Positions 31,101 through 40,410 are shown, numbered from the stretch's first letter. The stretch: 64,000 nucleotides of DNA from Sycon ciliatum (GCF_964019385.1 NC_088646.1:15872823-15936822), one strand, 5' to 3'. A program made the numbers and translations. Notes: generated by a model not told the origin, from the sequence alone.

Positions 31101-33906
31101 ACCAGTTACTTTACAATCAGCTCATGCGATAGCATTGCACGGCACTGACAAACGGTACTGGCGTTCTACACCTAACTGGCAATCAGCTCTAGCACGTCTT
31201 GGATGCGCACTCCAACAGCCTTCCAGCTTGGAAGGTTCTAAGTTATAGAAATAACATAAGGAGGGGAAGGTGAGCGCAACCAAGACGAGCACGAGCTGAA
31301 AATCTCAGCTGTGAAGGACGTTCAGCTGTGAAGGACGTTTGCGGATGTACCGTAAAGTCCGGAGCAAACGCCCACTTCGCAGCAAACGCCCACCCCAGCG
31401 GGTCCATACTATTTTCGTCTTTTTCAGGTCAATTTAGTTGTAAACAACTGGCATGAAGGTCGAATGCGTACGAGAACGACTGTAATGCCTACAAACTGCC
31501 TATGTCCTACCAAGAGGCTGTGCAAAAGCGATTGTCATTATCTTCCTGCAAAGAAATAACTTCTGTCGAGATTTCCTTTCATTCAATAAAGGTGGTAGTT
31601 TGTTCTCCATGTGGTACGAGTAATGCCGCATAAATTTGTGCAGTGCCACAATGTCGCACTGTCAGGAACAATAATTGTTCTGATGAAGCGTCAGTCAACG
31701 GCTTGACTGGTCCCAATATTGCAGTTGCAAGTCGAAAAGGGTATGTAACAGAAGCTACACCTACATGTACAACGTCGCTGCTAACTTGTTGAAAACTCCG
31801 AGGTGCCCAAGAAAAACATTTGCCTTTGGGGCTGTGTGATCTCGAAATGATGGCTTGAAACACCGTCAGAAGTGTATTTGGTTCCTTCAATACTCGGTAC
31901 CTTGTTATTCGGAAGAAAACCCGTTCGGATTTGCGAAATAAAACAACCATCATATAAAATCACTACGAGCTAGCTAGCTCGTGGATAGCGCTAGTGCACA
32001 AAGAGATTTTGAAACCAGGAAAGTGGACATAGTTTACCGTAGCAAAGTGCTCTTCCCGCTACGGTGTGAGATGCACTTTCGTACAGTAGGGGTGACAGTG
32101 CATGGGGTCAGTGTGTACAGGCCAGCAGATCTTGCAAAAATGGGGTGGGCGTTTGCTCCGGACTTTACGGTACATGTATACCGAGGACGATGCTGGCAAG
32201 ACCATCAGACAAAACAGTCAAATCACGATTCAAGGACGCATAGCAATACAACACAACTTGTGTGGCTCTAAAGATTCGAAGATAGATTAGTTGTTAGGTG
32301 TAGAACGTCAGTACCGTTGGTCAGTGTCGTGCAATGCTATCGCATGAGCTGATTGTAAAGTAACTGGTGGTGTTAGTGGATATTATAGTGTAACCCGTAG
32401 TTCCTTGGTCCTCTTTCTTCTTATAAATTAATCCCTGGCTCTTCACCCGAGTCTAGTAATTCTTGGTATTTCTTACCCTGACTTATTGCTAACTCCAGCT
32501 TCCTTTGGCGTATTTTCGTGATCTTGGAAAGCTCTGTATAGGAGCAACACTCCCAGCTACAATTCAACACCAAGCATGCCATGAATCCAGCGGTATAGCC
32601 CAGCAAAATCGCCCCAGTGCTTGAGTCACAGCGAGAAACAAGATTCAACAGCCATTTCTCTCTCTCTTTCAGTCTTTGCTCACATCGAGCTCGAATATTT
32701 TGTAAGGAGTCCTGCAAGTCCATGCTCTCTTGAATTACAGTCCATTCATAAAAAGATTGGCTCTGGCGAGCTCCTGTATTTGGCGATTTTCGTGATTTTA
32801 TCGTACACAGTGCAGTGCTGCAAAATTTGAAATTTGAAAAGGGTCGAAAAAGGGTACTTGAACTGGGGTTCGAACCACACAGTGCACTGGTGCAGGCGGA
32901 GTCAAACGGCCTGGATTTTGATGGCTTTTCCCAATTCAGGGCTTTTGGGGCAAAACCTGGCCGAAATCCTATTCTTGTTAGGGCTTGCTTTTTGGAGAAA
33001 TAGACGTCAGAAACATAATTGGAAGAGGATTCCATAGGGGATTGCAGAAAAATTCTTAAAAAACTCAAAGTTTGACCCATTTATGGCCAAAAGCTAGAAG
33101 TCCATCTTTTTTATGCATGGGCTGTGGTGTCTCTATGGCAACAGTCAGCTGCAAAGGGAACCTCGGTCTTCAAGACACAGCTCGTACACTCAAATTGCAA
33201 ATGAGCAGATTGTGAGCGCTGTAGGCGTTGCAGCCGTTCATTGTATCACTTCGGTGATTGTTTCTACAGATCGCCTGGAGTTTTCTCTTCAACCTACAAT
33301 GTAGATGTTTTAAGATGTTACGAGTGTGGCCAAGAACTGACTGAGTTAACACGATAGAAAACATTGAGCGCTGGTGCTCAATCTTTAAATGTGAGACCGT
33401 GAATGGGGTTAATACTAGGGCGCGTTTGGTTGGTACGACCTAGAACAGGATTCACCAGAACAGCACGTTTGGTTGGAACTGCACCTGTTCTGGGTCGGCC
33501 AGAACTTGCTCCGGCCTCGAGGCCGGAGCAGACCGAGCAGTTTCACTTTTCACAGTGAAACCTGGCGGGAACATCAATTTTGGTCCCAAATGATCACGTG
33601 TATACGCTTTTGGGTTGGACTCGCCGTACCGTACAAAGTGACCATGGTGACCCATACACATTTTGAAGAATGCACCACGTTTGGCACATTTTTCACAAAA
33701 ATGTGCTCAGTTTCTGGAGTACCGTTTAGTTGGCATGAGGCTGCTCCATGTGCACCAGCTGTTCGATCTTGTTCTAGATCGTAAACGCACCCCTAGCCTT
33801 CTTTTTTTCAGTAGTTGCTTTAAAAACATGTGACTGTTGTGTTTGTGTTCCATATAGGTCATATCCTGGGTCTGGCTTGCCTTCTGGTTCACATGGTTCT
33901 CATTGA
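19931..33906 (+). CDS. INO80E: INO80E-like subunit fused to a C3Hc3H zinc finger
   Basis: There are thirteen coding exons: 19931-19990, 20075-20145, 20962-21014, 21347-21399, 22303-22322, 23075-23170, 23831-23917, 24381-25035, 28156-28257, 29773-29854, 30437-30486, 30641-30702 and 33858-33906. All borders are AG/GT and all phases agree: 1440 nt, 479 aa. Residues 1-62 (MSEYRAKYKRLKAKLKYL, YEQECFVEEMRKTQRKL, FLLDRLIKYE) are the conserved INO80E N-terminal coiled coil. Then comes an acidic Ser patch (ATASSSSDDE, as in vertebrate INO80E) and a basic KAKKRSNDD. A 218-codon exon of low-complexity Ser/Ala/His/Pro follows. Residues 393-419 form C-x9-C-x12-C-x2-H (CKYMLDETRQC...FCTHH), the zinc-finger pattern of INO80D/KANSL2. 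The protein ends SGLPSGSHGSH. Nuclear chromatin-remodelling role follows from family knowledge. Vertebrate INO80E, as I know it, lacks this finger. Confidence 0.88.
21023..21140. repeat. GT microsatellite in INO80E intron 3
   Basis: An almost pure GT tract begins 9 bp after the donor at 21015 and degrades into GTACGTGTGT units. GT tracts beside donors can bind TIA/CELF-type factors, but nothing here proves it. Confidence 0.85.
21538..21570. repeat. CTG/TGC trinucleotide tract
   Basis: About ten GCTGCTGCTG units lie inside INO80E intron 4 (21400-22302). Related TGC-rich tracts occur at 15350-15363 and 24270-24290. Confidence 0.85.
21878..22021. repeat. 38-bp tandem repeat, nearly four units
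   Basis: The unit TAATCCGAGTCAATGATGTT plus GCTGAGTGTGGTTGGTA repeats at 38-bp spacing with almost no divergence, implying recent expansion. The array is followed by a pure GT tract (22073-22166) and TCTG repeats (22178-22194), all in INO80E intron 4. Confidence 0.85.
22073..22166. repeat. GT microsatellite
   Basis: About 47 uninterrupted GT units lie in INO80E intron 4, about 140 bp upstream of the 20-nt microexon. Confidence 0.95.
22303..22322 (+). other. INO80E: 20-nt microexon of the INO80E-like gene
   Basis: CTTACCCACCCGAAAGCAAA is bordered by CAG and GTAAGT. Without it, exon 4 joined to exon 6 meets a TGA at once. With it the frame yields LTHPKAKKRSNDD, which aligns with the basic stretch that follows the acidic patch in vertebrate INO80E. 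It is too short for ordinary ORF detection. Confidence 0.8.
24023..24161. mobile_element. 139-bp TA-flanked MITE
   Basis: The ends CAGTGCTGGCAACTGAAATC and (reverse complement) CAGTACTGGCAACTGAAAGC form TIRs of about 37 bp that include CCCTGAGCGGTGC. TA flanks both ends. It lies in INO80E intron 7. Confidence 0.7.
25186..25337. repeat. Minisatellite in INO80E intron 8, left part
   Basis: The unit of about 95 bp contains CAACTGGACCTGTCTCTTCG, GGGTGTGCGTGCGCACGCGC and a GT/GGGT tract. There are two units here, one more at 28019-28080 and a partial at 28115-28130. The array is split by the TIR element at 25338-27975. Confidence 0.75.
25338..27975. mobile_element. Unassigned 2.6-kb TIR DNA transposon in INO80E intron 8
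   Basis: The left end CACGGCTGTTCCGAGTGCGA and the reverse complement of the right end (CACGGCTGTTATGCATGCAT...AGCGACATTA) share a 10-bp terminal match and an inner GCGACATTA match. The flanks are ACGC on both sides. Joining the flanks across one ACGC recreates the intact minisatellite unit seen at 25227-25260, so the insertion limits are firm. Plus-strand coding traces: a possible first exon MAAYRSNPHRNSSRTH...WKPPFGEVLK with a GTTAGT-like donor at 25579; a Cys-rich open stretch at about 25865-26110; and a hydrophobic segment (SAALEAVIFIATVALLIFI) after an AG at 26151. No known transposase motif is recognised. A 4-bp duplication with CAC ends recalls Chapaev-type elements. Confidence 0.6.
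27976..28140. repeat. Minisatellite in INO80E intron 8, right part
   Basis: It continues the array interrupted at 25337: GCGCGTGTGTGTGTGGGTGG, the CAACTGGACCTGTCTCTTCG unit and a shortened GT-rich unit. It ends 15 bp before the exon 9 acceptor. Confidence 0.7.
28237..29830 (+). other. Exon pair encoding the C3Hc3H-type zinc finger
   Basis: The first Cys (residue 393) is at the end of exon 9. The other ligands (403, 416, 419) are in exon 10. An intron of 1515 bp, filled mostly by a foldback element (28586-29446), splits the finger. The C-x12-C-x2-H half has the same spacing I recall for INO80D. The joined phase is zero on both sides. Confidence 0.7.
28586..29446. mobile_element. TTAA-flanked foldback element, copy 2
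   Basis: This copy has intact TTAA on both sides (28582-28585, 29447-29450). Its 861 bp form two long arms, as in copies 1 and 3. A 10-bp duplication (GTTCAACTCG) near the centre distinguishes it. It fills most of the intron between the two zinc-finger exons of the INO80E-like gene. Confidence 0.8.
30862..31024. mobile_element. 160-bp MITE with A/G-rich inverted ends
   Basis: TGTAGAAAGGAAAAGGAAAT at the left is the exact complement of the right end (ATTTCCTTTTCCTTTCTACA). Non-coding, in INO80E intron 12, directly before the larger TIR element at 31043. Confidence 0.7.
31043..32426. mobile_element. 1.4-kb TIR element with about 130-bp ends, containing a second TIR element
   Basis: The left arm (31043-31174) starts TTATAAGAAGAAAGAGGACC and runs through ATCAGCTCATGCGATAGCAT. 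The right arm (32293-32426) is its complement with about 10% divergence. The centre is interrupted by a separate element at 31350-32170. No transposase is recognised. It lies in INO80E intron 12. Confidence 0.7.
31350..32170. mobile_element. Inner TA-flanked TIR element
   Basis: The ends CCGTAAAGTCCGGAGCAAAC are inverted at both termini and flanked by TA (31348-31349, 32171-32172). A 124-codon minus-strand frame (31953-31579, starting MMVVLFRKSERVFF) is the only sizeable ORF and is unassigned. It is inserted in the element at 31043-32426 and is therefore younger. Confidence 0.65.
32421..32720 (-). CDS. Possible small single-pass membrane protein, antisense in INO80E intron 12
   Basis: A 99-codon frame starts MDLQDSLQNIRARCEQRLKE. 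It has a charged amphipathic helix, one hydrophobic segment (ILLGYTAGFMACLVLNCSW, about residues 38-56) and a second charged helix ending ELLDSGEEPGINL. The helix-membrane-helix order looks protein-like. The upstream frame stays open to 33080 (start MGQTLSFLRIF), but that part is unconvincing. The last codons and the stop fall in the edge of the TIR element at 31043-32426, so the natural C-terminus may have been cut off by that insertion. I do not recognise a family, and a chance ORF cannot be excluded. Confidence 0.3.
   Translation of the reverse strand, partial: DLQDSLQNIRARCEQRLKEREKWLLNLVSRCDSSTGAILLGYTAGFMACLVLNCSWECCSYTELSKITKIRQRKLELAISQGKKYQELLDSGEEPGINL
33415..33796. mobile_element. 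380-bp MITE with CTAGGG...GCGTTT ends
   Basis: The left CTAGGGCGCGTTTGGTTGGT and the reverse complement of the right CTAGGGGTGCGTTTACGATC are inverted. An inner CTAGAACAGGAT/CTAGAACAAGAT pair is also inverted. The ends look hAT-like. It is in INO80E intron 12, 60 bp before the last exon. Confidence 0.55.
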
Positions 33907-33984
33907 CCTGGAAAGAAATCCAGAGAACTAGTCGAAACAAGCTGTCGTATGTGACTCTGTAGGGTGGTTCTGCTGTTCAGCAAG

Positions 33985-34182
<198 letters not shown>

Positions 34183-34207
34183 AAATTGTCCTGAACCCAG
34201 TCCATGT

Positions 34208-34330
34208 GTTCTTCTTCTTCTTCTTCTTCTTCTTCTTCTTCTTCTTCTTCTTCTTCTTCTTCTTCTTCTTCTTCTTCTTCTTCTTCTTCTTCTTCTTCTT
34301 CTTCTTCTTCTTCTTCTTCTTCTTCTTCTT

Positions 34331-34361
<31 letters not shown>
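34208..34361. repeat. TTC microsatellite
   Basis: About 51 uninterrupted TTC units separated from the CT tract by 27 bp. The purine strand (GAA) could adopt triplex structures, as GAA tracts do elsewhere. Confidence 0.97.
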
Positions 34362-34800
34362 AGTATGCTACTGATGGGATGCCTGAAGATTGTATTTTTG
34401 CTAGCATCTCTTTGTACATATTGGGTGTGAATGTGTAAGTGTTAGCTAGTTCATCGCACTGCACCGCTCCTATTCTGTATTATAGTGCAAAGTACATTTT
34501 ATTCGATATTCTACTTTATTCACATTGCACACTTCCTGTGATCTTCCAGTTTCTGCAGCCCCTCTGTGCTGCTGTACATAATGTTCCTGTCTGCTATATA
34601 TATCACTGCCACCACCATATTTGCTCTGTACCCATATATAGCGCTGTGTACATTGTGTTCTAGTGCAGTACAATGTCATGCAGTTATGTCCAGTGTAGGT
34701 CTACCCGCTTAAATTTGTTTTGTGCTGCTGGTTTGCTGGTCTTTTGGTCTCCGGCACCACGGTGAATGTAAAGTTAATTAGAAACTTCCAGTGTTTATGT
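34362..34800. other. Unannotated stretch
   Basis: AT-rich sequence with many stops in all frames. I see no coding or repeat signal apart from TACATGTA-type words. Confidence 0.5.
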
Positions 34801-34802
34801 AT

Positions 34803-35320
34803 AGAATATAAGTTGAGTCCCGAGTGTTTAGGCCACACGTTTTTATTTCTGTGTTTCTCGTCACCTGAAAATCTAAAAATCTAAAAACGTATGCGAGAGG
34901 TGGAAAAAATAATAAAAAATGACAGAAAAATAAAAAAAAGTTTATTAGACCTTTGTTCACACTAAAATCCACCAGTACACCATGCAAAATAGCATCCATA
35001 GTTAGCAATTAGTATGTGGCAGGAGCTTCTGTCACAATCTGTGCATGTGCAGCTAGATTGCGCACAAAAAAATGCCGTTCTTGCATCATGTGTCGCGCGG
35101 GCCAGGCCACATTATGTACATGTGCATGAGTGTGCTGGTCCCCACATGCACAGTCAGTGCAGCACAGTTTTTTTCTTCCAGACTCCTGAAACGTATGCGC
35201 ACGGGTGACGAGAAACATAGAAATAGAAACGTGTGGCCTTTAATACGGGAAATAAAAAACCGAGGCGAAACCGAGGGTTTTTTTCCCGTAAACACGAGGG
35301 CGAAGCTTATATTCTATCTA
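34803..35320. repeat. Large imperfect inverted repeat
   Basis: The left arm (AGAATATAAG...GGCCACACGTTTTTATTTCT...TTTCTCGTCACC) recurs inverted at 35200-35320. The right arm holds an extra 45-bp GGTTTCGCCTCGG segment missing on the left. Likely a foldback element. Confidence 0.6.
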
Positions 35321-35325
35321 AATTA

Positions 35326-35490
35326 TAGCATAAAAAAACCTCCAGTCAATTTCCTAAAAAGAGGGTTTTTACAGCACCAGGTTTTTTTATACAGGTTATT
35401 TACAGCACCAGGTTTTTTATATGAGTGATAACCAGAAAATATTACCTCCTTTTTAGAACACGCAAATGACTGGAGGTTTTTATACTATAA
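35326..35490. repeat. Inverted repeat with internal ACAGCACCAGGTTTTTT duplication
   Basis: The ends ATAAAAAAACCTCCAGTCA and their complement near 35465-35487 are inverted. Two direct copies of ACAGCACCAGGTTTTTT lie inside. It is adjacent to the inverted repeat at 34803. Confidence 0.55.
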
Positions 35491-35803
35491 TTTAAGTACT
35501 TGTACATGTATGGGGTGCACCCCTGGTCGATGTAGGAAAAGCCTCTGGTCGATTGGTTACGGTAACGGTCTGTAGATAAGTATGTACTTACCAGGGAGTT
35601 TGTAAGGGCGAAGTACCTCAGTACGAAAATGAATTTTCCCAACTCTGAGGCTTTATAAATACAACAAAGTGCATACATGTCAGTATTACCTAACGAATAT
35701 CATTTCTGAAGTCTATGCATGGGTATCATAGACGGAGAAGAACAGAGAAAACAAAACCGCTTCTTCCGTACGAAACGACGTTTTATTTTCTATGTTCCAA
35801 CTA

Positions 35804-36569
35804 CAGTCAACTTCGCCAATAACGACATTCGGCGGGGCATCAGAAAAGTGTCCTTATTCGCGAAGTCCCATTTGAATGTATGTGAACCCATATTTTGTAT
35901 AGTATGACATGCATATCAAAATCAAGCTCTTTTCTTGCTCTACATGTATGTCAATGTGTACTTTATTTTCATATTGCAGTTGAAAGGAACTAAAAATTCA
36001 ATATGCAAGGGAAATCAATTGAAAAGTATGCCTTTTTGAGCCATCTACAGGGCCAGAGACATGTACATGTATGATGATTACTGTACTATCTTGTACAACT
36101 ACATGTACATTGTATGTACATATACATGTACATGTAGGTGTGCTGGTAAATCCAACAATTTTGAAGCCAACATAAAAAGGAAGAAAAAGCCCCCCCCCCC
36201 TTGGCTGCATTTTCTTGCATGTGTGCCTTTATATCCATCACCATAGGTTCTGGTACTACTGCATGCCTTAGTAAAAAAAAAAAAAAAAAAAAAAAAAAAT
36301 GACAGGTACATGTACATGTACATGATTGTACTTGACTGACAGGTACTTGAAATAGCTGTCAAAAGTCCAGAACGTCGTTATTCAAGCAGTGAATATGACC
36401 TCGGGGCACTAAAAGCATGTCGCTATACGCGAATTGTCGTTATTCAGATAGTCGTTATATCCGAAGTAAAATGTGTACAGTTAGATGGGACTTTGCTCTG
36501 GGCATGGAAATTCGGTCGTTATCCGCGAATTGTCGTTATATCCGCAGTCGTTATTAGCGAAGTTGACTG
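35804..36569. mobile_element. pogo/Tigger-like MITE, copy 1
   Basis: The ends CAGTCAACTTCGCCAATAAC and (reverse complement) CAGTCAACTTCGCTAATAAC are flanked by TA. Inner sub-terminal words GTCGTTAT...CGAATTGTCGTTAT repeat several times, as in pogo-type ends. The interior includes a C tract, an A(26) tract and palindromic TACATGTACATGTA words. A second copy is at 58183-58341. Confidence 0.65.
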
Positions 36570-36619
36570 TACTGCATCTACCAAAAGAAGGACTTCAAGT
36601 GCTTCTTTCGGTAGATGTT

Positions 36620-36685
36620 TTCTTTCCCGGAGACGATACGGGCGCATATCTGGCCGGAGACGATACGGGCGCATATCTGGCCAGA
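36620..36685. repeat. Two-copy 27-bp direct repeat
   Basis: CGGAGACGATACGGGCGCAT plus ATCTGGC occurs twice in exact tandem, probably in the N-terminal remnant of the retroelement that follows. Confidence 0.75.
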
Positions 36686-36783
36686 CAAGGGAGTAGTACG
36701 AATGTCGTAGTATGTTTTACGATAACAGCATGTTACAATCGTAACCTAATCATTCGTCACATCCAGCATCTAGCAGCATCTAG

Positions 36784-38450
36784 CAGCATCTGTGTCCAAA
36801 ATTCTCCACCACCGTCGTCAACACGTACCGGTACCCATCTCGGTTGTTCGTCAGTGGCGAGACCATTCTCTCCTACGAAGGTACTACGCAAGGCGACCCA
36901 CTAGCGATGGTGATGTATGCGTTGGGCACCGTGTCTTTCATCCGTCGTGCAGCTTCTAGAAAGGCAGTACAAGCACGGTCTGCGGACGACTCCACGGTAG
37001 CAAGCGCTCTTACCAAGCTCATAGGTGATGGTCCATCCCGGAAGAAGAAGGTCCATCTTATGGTGACTTCATCAATGCCAAAAGCCGATACTCTTGGTGA
37101 AGCCTGAGTGCTTGGATCCGGCCTGGGAAATCTTCCAGGGCTGCAGCATAGATTCAGACGGATGGGTGTCGCCGCCTACAGTGTACGTCCTCAGAACACC
37201 AACATTCTGTTCGGCATACTACCGTACTGGCAATATAATATGGTCGCAGTGAGGCCATGAAGCGTTACATTGGCACATGTTTACCGCACGCAGGGCGTTA
37301 CATGCAAAGTCGCACAGGAGCCGTTACACAGGTTTCTATATTGCCGCAGTCCTTTTTTTTGCTATTGCAGGACTTCCTGCTGCGTCCAGTTTTGAACTTT
37401 TCACCACGCGGTACACGTGCTTTCACAGTTTTCAGCCTTTTTTGCAATGAAAAGATCGCCGCACCCTGCCGGACGCGCGTTACGAACGCAACGAAAGTTT
37501 GTCGCACTAGCCTGGTCGCGCGTTACGCCGCACCCCCCCCTGCGTTACGCGTTACGCGGCAACATAATTATATTGCCAGTACGGTAGTATGTGTCGGGCA
37601 AGGTGGACGAATGGTGTCGCAAAGTGGATGTTCTGGAAGAGCTCGCCCGCACCCAACCACAAGCTGCATGTGCTGCCTTTGGCCAGGGAGTTTGCCACAA
37701 GTGGTCCTACGTTGCCCGGACAGTGTCAAATACGGCTGACCTGCTTGCACCCCTGGAGGAAACAATCCGTAGCGTTTAATTCATCCTTGCTATCACCAAC
37801 CGCTTCCCACCAGGAGACTTCGAGCGTGTCGTGCTGGCTCTACAGTGCAGGAATAGAGAGCTGGGAATCGTCAACCCACCCTCCCTTGCCTCCCAGTTCC
37901 AGGACTCCATGCACATCATAAGTCTCTACAGTGCAGAAAATCCTTCGCCAAGATCCGCCCGCAGAAGGCATTCCGGCTGCCACCATCACAAACAAAGCAG
38001 AGATTGTGTGCCTATCTCGGCGTCTGGCAAAGGAAGCTGTTGCCTCGGTCATTGCCACCTCCACCAGCATCGCAGAGCGCACGTTGCATCTTGCTGCCGA
38101 AAAGGGCACCTCCAGCTGGTTGACCTGTCGGCCCCTTCGTCAGTATGGTTTCAGCCTCCATAGCATAAGCAGGCTTTCTGGGAGGTTATATGCTTCCGTT
38201 ATGGTTGGACCCCTCCGGGCTTGCCAATGGAATGTGTGTGGCAAAATGTTGTCCAGATCGGAGCCGCATCTCCAGCCACTAACCGGCGGTGAGACCTTCC
38301 GTCACCGCTCCGCCATCTCAGAGGCGGATGGTGTCCGCCTGGATGTGGCTGCATCGGGTGTGTGGGGTGGACGTTTTGAACGGGCTTTCCTGAACATCCG
38401 GGTGTTCCACCATCATGCCCGTTCCGACCGCCAGCAATCCATATCGGCAA
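36784..38450 (+). mobile_element. Retroelement RT/C-terminal fragment, interrupted by a MITE
   Basis: The translated blocks run in order: EGTTQGDPLAMVMYALGT (RT motif with QGDP), a degraded QARSADDS (normally a Y/FADD-type active site), CRKVDVLEELARTQPQAACA, SYVARTVSNTADLLAPLEE, and a C-terminal FRHRSAIS...LDVAASGVWGGRFERAF. The chain is broken by frameshifts and by a 370-bp TIR element (37218-37587). The TQGDPLAM...WGGRFER family is common in sponge and cnidarian genomes. A further fragment lies at 40685-41115. Confidence 0.7.
37218..37587. mobile_element. TA-flanked 370-bp MITE inside the retroelement
   Basis: The ends CTACCGTACTGGCAATATAA are inverted and flanked by TA (37216-37217, 37588-37589). 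The interior is rich in GCGTTAC words. It splits the RT fragment at 36784-38450 and is thus younger. Confidence 0.75.
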
Positions 38451-38593
38451 TTTTAGTTTTTGGTCGAGGTTTGTCACCCCAAACGTTCAGAAAAAAACTT
38501 TAGTTATTTCGTGCCCCCCTAACGAATATAGCGAAAGATAATTCCAAACGAAACTTTGTACTTATACAGTACATCGTAGACTGGTTACTATTT

Positions 38594-38870
38594 TAAGGAT
38601 GGCAATAAACAGAATCAGCTGAAGCGTCACTTCACGAAGGTTTTATTCAGATGTCACCAACAAATTCTAGAGAAAGTGATGATGTGTAAGAAAGGGTTTG
38701 CTACAAATCATCGCCGAAGTCGCAACCACTACTTCGTAAAGTGATGATGGACAAAGAAATAACTACGATGGAAATGTAATGTGAAGAACAATAACAGGAA
38801 CGATGCGAAATATAAAAATGCATCGACTTGTGACTAACTTTCACACAGCGCTCATCAGGAAGCATCGTTG
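38594..38870 (-). repeat. Dispersed repeat, copy 2, with hammerhead-like core
   Basis: Homologous to 4551-4770 (TTTTAAGGATGGCAATAAAC...TCATCAGGAAGC), with a 50-bp internal insertion. On the minus strand, 38868-38800 reads ACGATGC - TTC - CTGATGAG - GCG/TGT stem - GAAA ... TTTC - GCATCGT. The closing stem differs in sequence from copy 1 but still pairs. Confidence 0.55.
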
Positions 38871-39048
38871 TACTGATTAACAAATGGCAACACAGACCAT
38901 TATAAAGAATGAATAGTGATAACATAACACCTAAACAATGCCAAAAAAAGTATCACAAGGTTCTTGCAAGATACCCAATGTGCGTGAAAGATAACAATCA
39001 AACACTCAAAGGGACAAAATTCAAGTATGAAACAACACTACATTATAG

Positions 39049-39502
39049 TAGGGGTGAAACGAGTATCTATTTTGACCAATCGATCACTCGTTCATAATAT
39101 TCGATCGAGTATCCGATTATTTCGACTATTTTATCAAAATTCAAAAGCGCTAGATTTGTGAGTTCTCGACCAATTCGGGAGAAATTATCTCTGAACATAG
39201 AGCAAAGGTCGCCAACGTCTTGTACAGAGTGTAAAGTAACGATTTTCAAAAGTACTTTCATATCTCAGATCGTTACTTGCCGTGGTGATCGCATCGCCCA
39301 AGTCATAAAATGCTGACTCAAAGGCATGCAAAGGCATGCATACCATGTACAGTGGACGAGCAGTATAACAAACGTTTTTGAAAAATAGAATGCCAATACA
39401 AAAAAAAAAAAAAAAAACGATCGAGTGCAAAATTTCGAATACTCGCTCGTTTGAAATTTTCGAACGAATACTCGAATATTCGAACTAATCGTTTCACCCC
39501 TA
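39049..39502. mobile_element. hAT-like MITE related to 12554-13154
   Basis: The ends TAGGGGTGAAACGAGTAT and (reverse complement) TAGGGGTGAAACGATTAG are inverted. The sub-terminal TCGA/ATCGAT-rich interior resembles the element at 12554. No clean 8-bp duplication remains. Confidence 0.6.
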
Positions 39503-39689
39503 CATAACATTTTGGCCCGATAAGGCCAGACTATAATTTGTAGGACAACATTCTACTGGTTTATTTTGTTGGGCCATCTTCACTGATACAATCATTGCTC
39601 TTATTCGTTTTCAGGGTCAGTGTCATAAGGCAGAGGACACACTGTCCACCAATTGCATGGATATCGGTATTACTAGTATATACAAGTAT

Positions 39690-40410
39690 CGTACTTGCAT
39701 GCGGTGGTGTCGATATTCGACCTTCTGCCACAGCGCGTTATCTTGGCCTCATCATTGACCAACACCTCACCTTTGAGGATCAAGTCAACCATGTATGTAC
39801 ATCTGTTTATAAGAAGATAGGAGCATTCCGCCGCTGCCGCCGTACAGTAGACCACACAACTAAGCGAATATTTTATTTATCCCTCATCCAATCCACTATT
39901 GAATACGCCAGCAACTCGTATGCTCACTGTCTTACACCATCTTTATACTCTCGCCTTGTTACTTTAAGTCATATCAGCATGAAACAGGTTTTTGGTCTCC
40001 CTCGCCGTACCCCGACTGTCTTTGTTTTGCGGCACGCTAAGTTATACTCCCTCGAATCTCGTCTCAACTTGAGGCTTTTTATTTTTGTTTTCCGCTGTAT
40101 TCATCAGCTTACAAGTCCTCTTCTTTCCTCAATGTTCACCCTCCAGTCGGCTGCTACTTGCACCGAGAGGCGCACTAGAGGGCAATCATTCTCTTCACTT
40201 TCTTTTCCCGCTGCTACCACTAGATATGGCATGTTCTCCATTTCTTTCCTTGGCGCTGATAGGTGGAATTCTCTGCCTGTCTCGTGTCGTCAGGTTGAGC
40301 ATCTATCCGTTTTTGTTTCGCTCTGTAAAGAGCACTTAGGGTTCCCTGTAATAAGACGGCAACGTCTGTAGGGCCTTCCCTATCAAAATAATAAATTCTA
40401 CTACTACTAC
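39690..40410 (+). mobile_element. 5'-truncated LINE 3' end (RT C-terminus, CTA tail)
   Basis: An uninterrupted frame runs from about 39690 to the TAG at 40369. It holds typical jockey/CR1-type RT C-terminal blocks: YLGLIIDQHLTFEDQVNHV, KKIGAFRRCRR, STIEYASNSYAHCLTPS and ADRWNSLPVSCRQ. The stop is followed by AATAATAAATTCTACTACTA, a simple-repeat LINE tail. The RT catalytic part is missing, typical of abortive reverse transcription. The same 3' end occurs on the minus strand at 55571-55740. Confidence 0.8.

Noticed and set aside
32840..32900. tRNA-like B box GGTTCGAACC (possible tRNA or SINE)
   Set aside because: The flanking T-stem bases do not pair on either strand and no A box or cloverleaf could be drawn.
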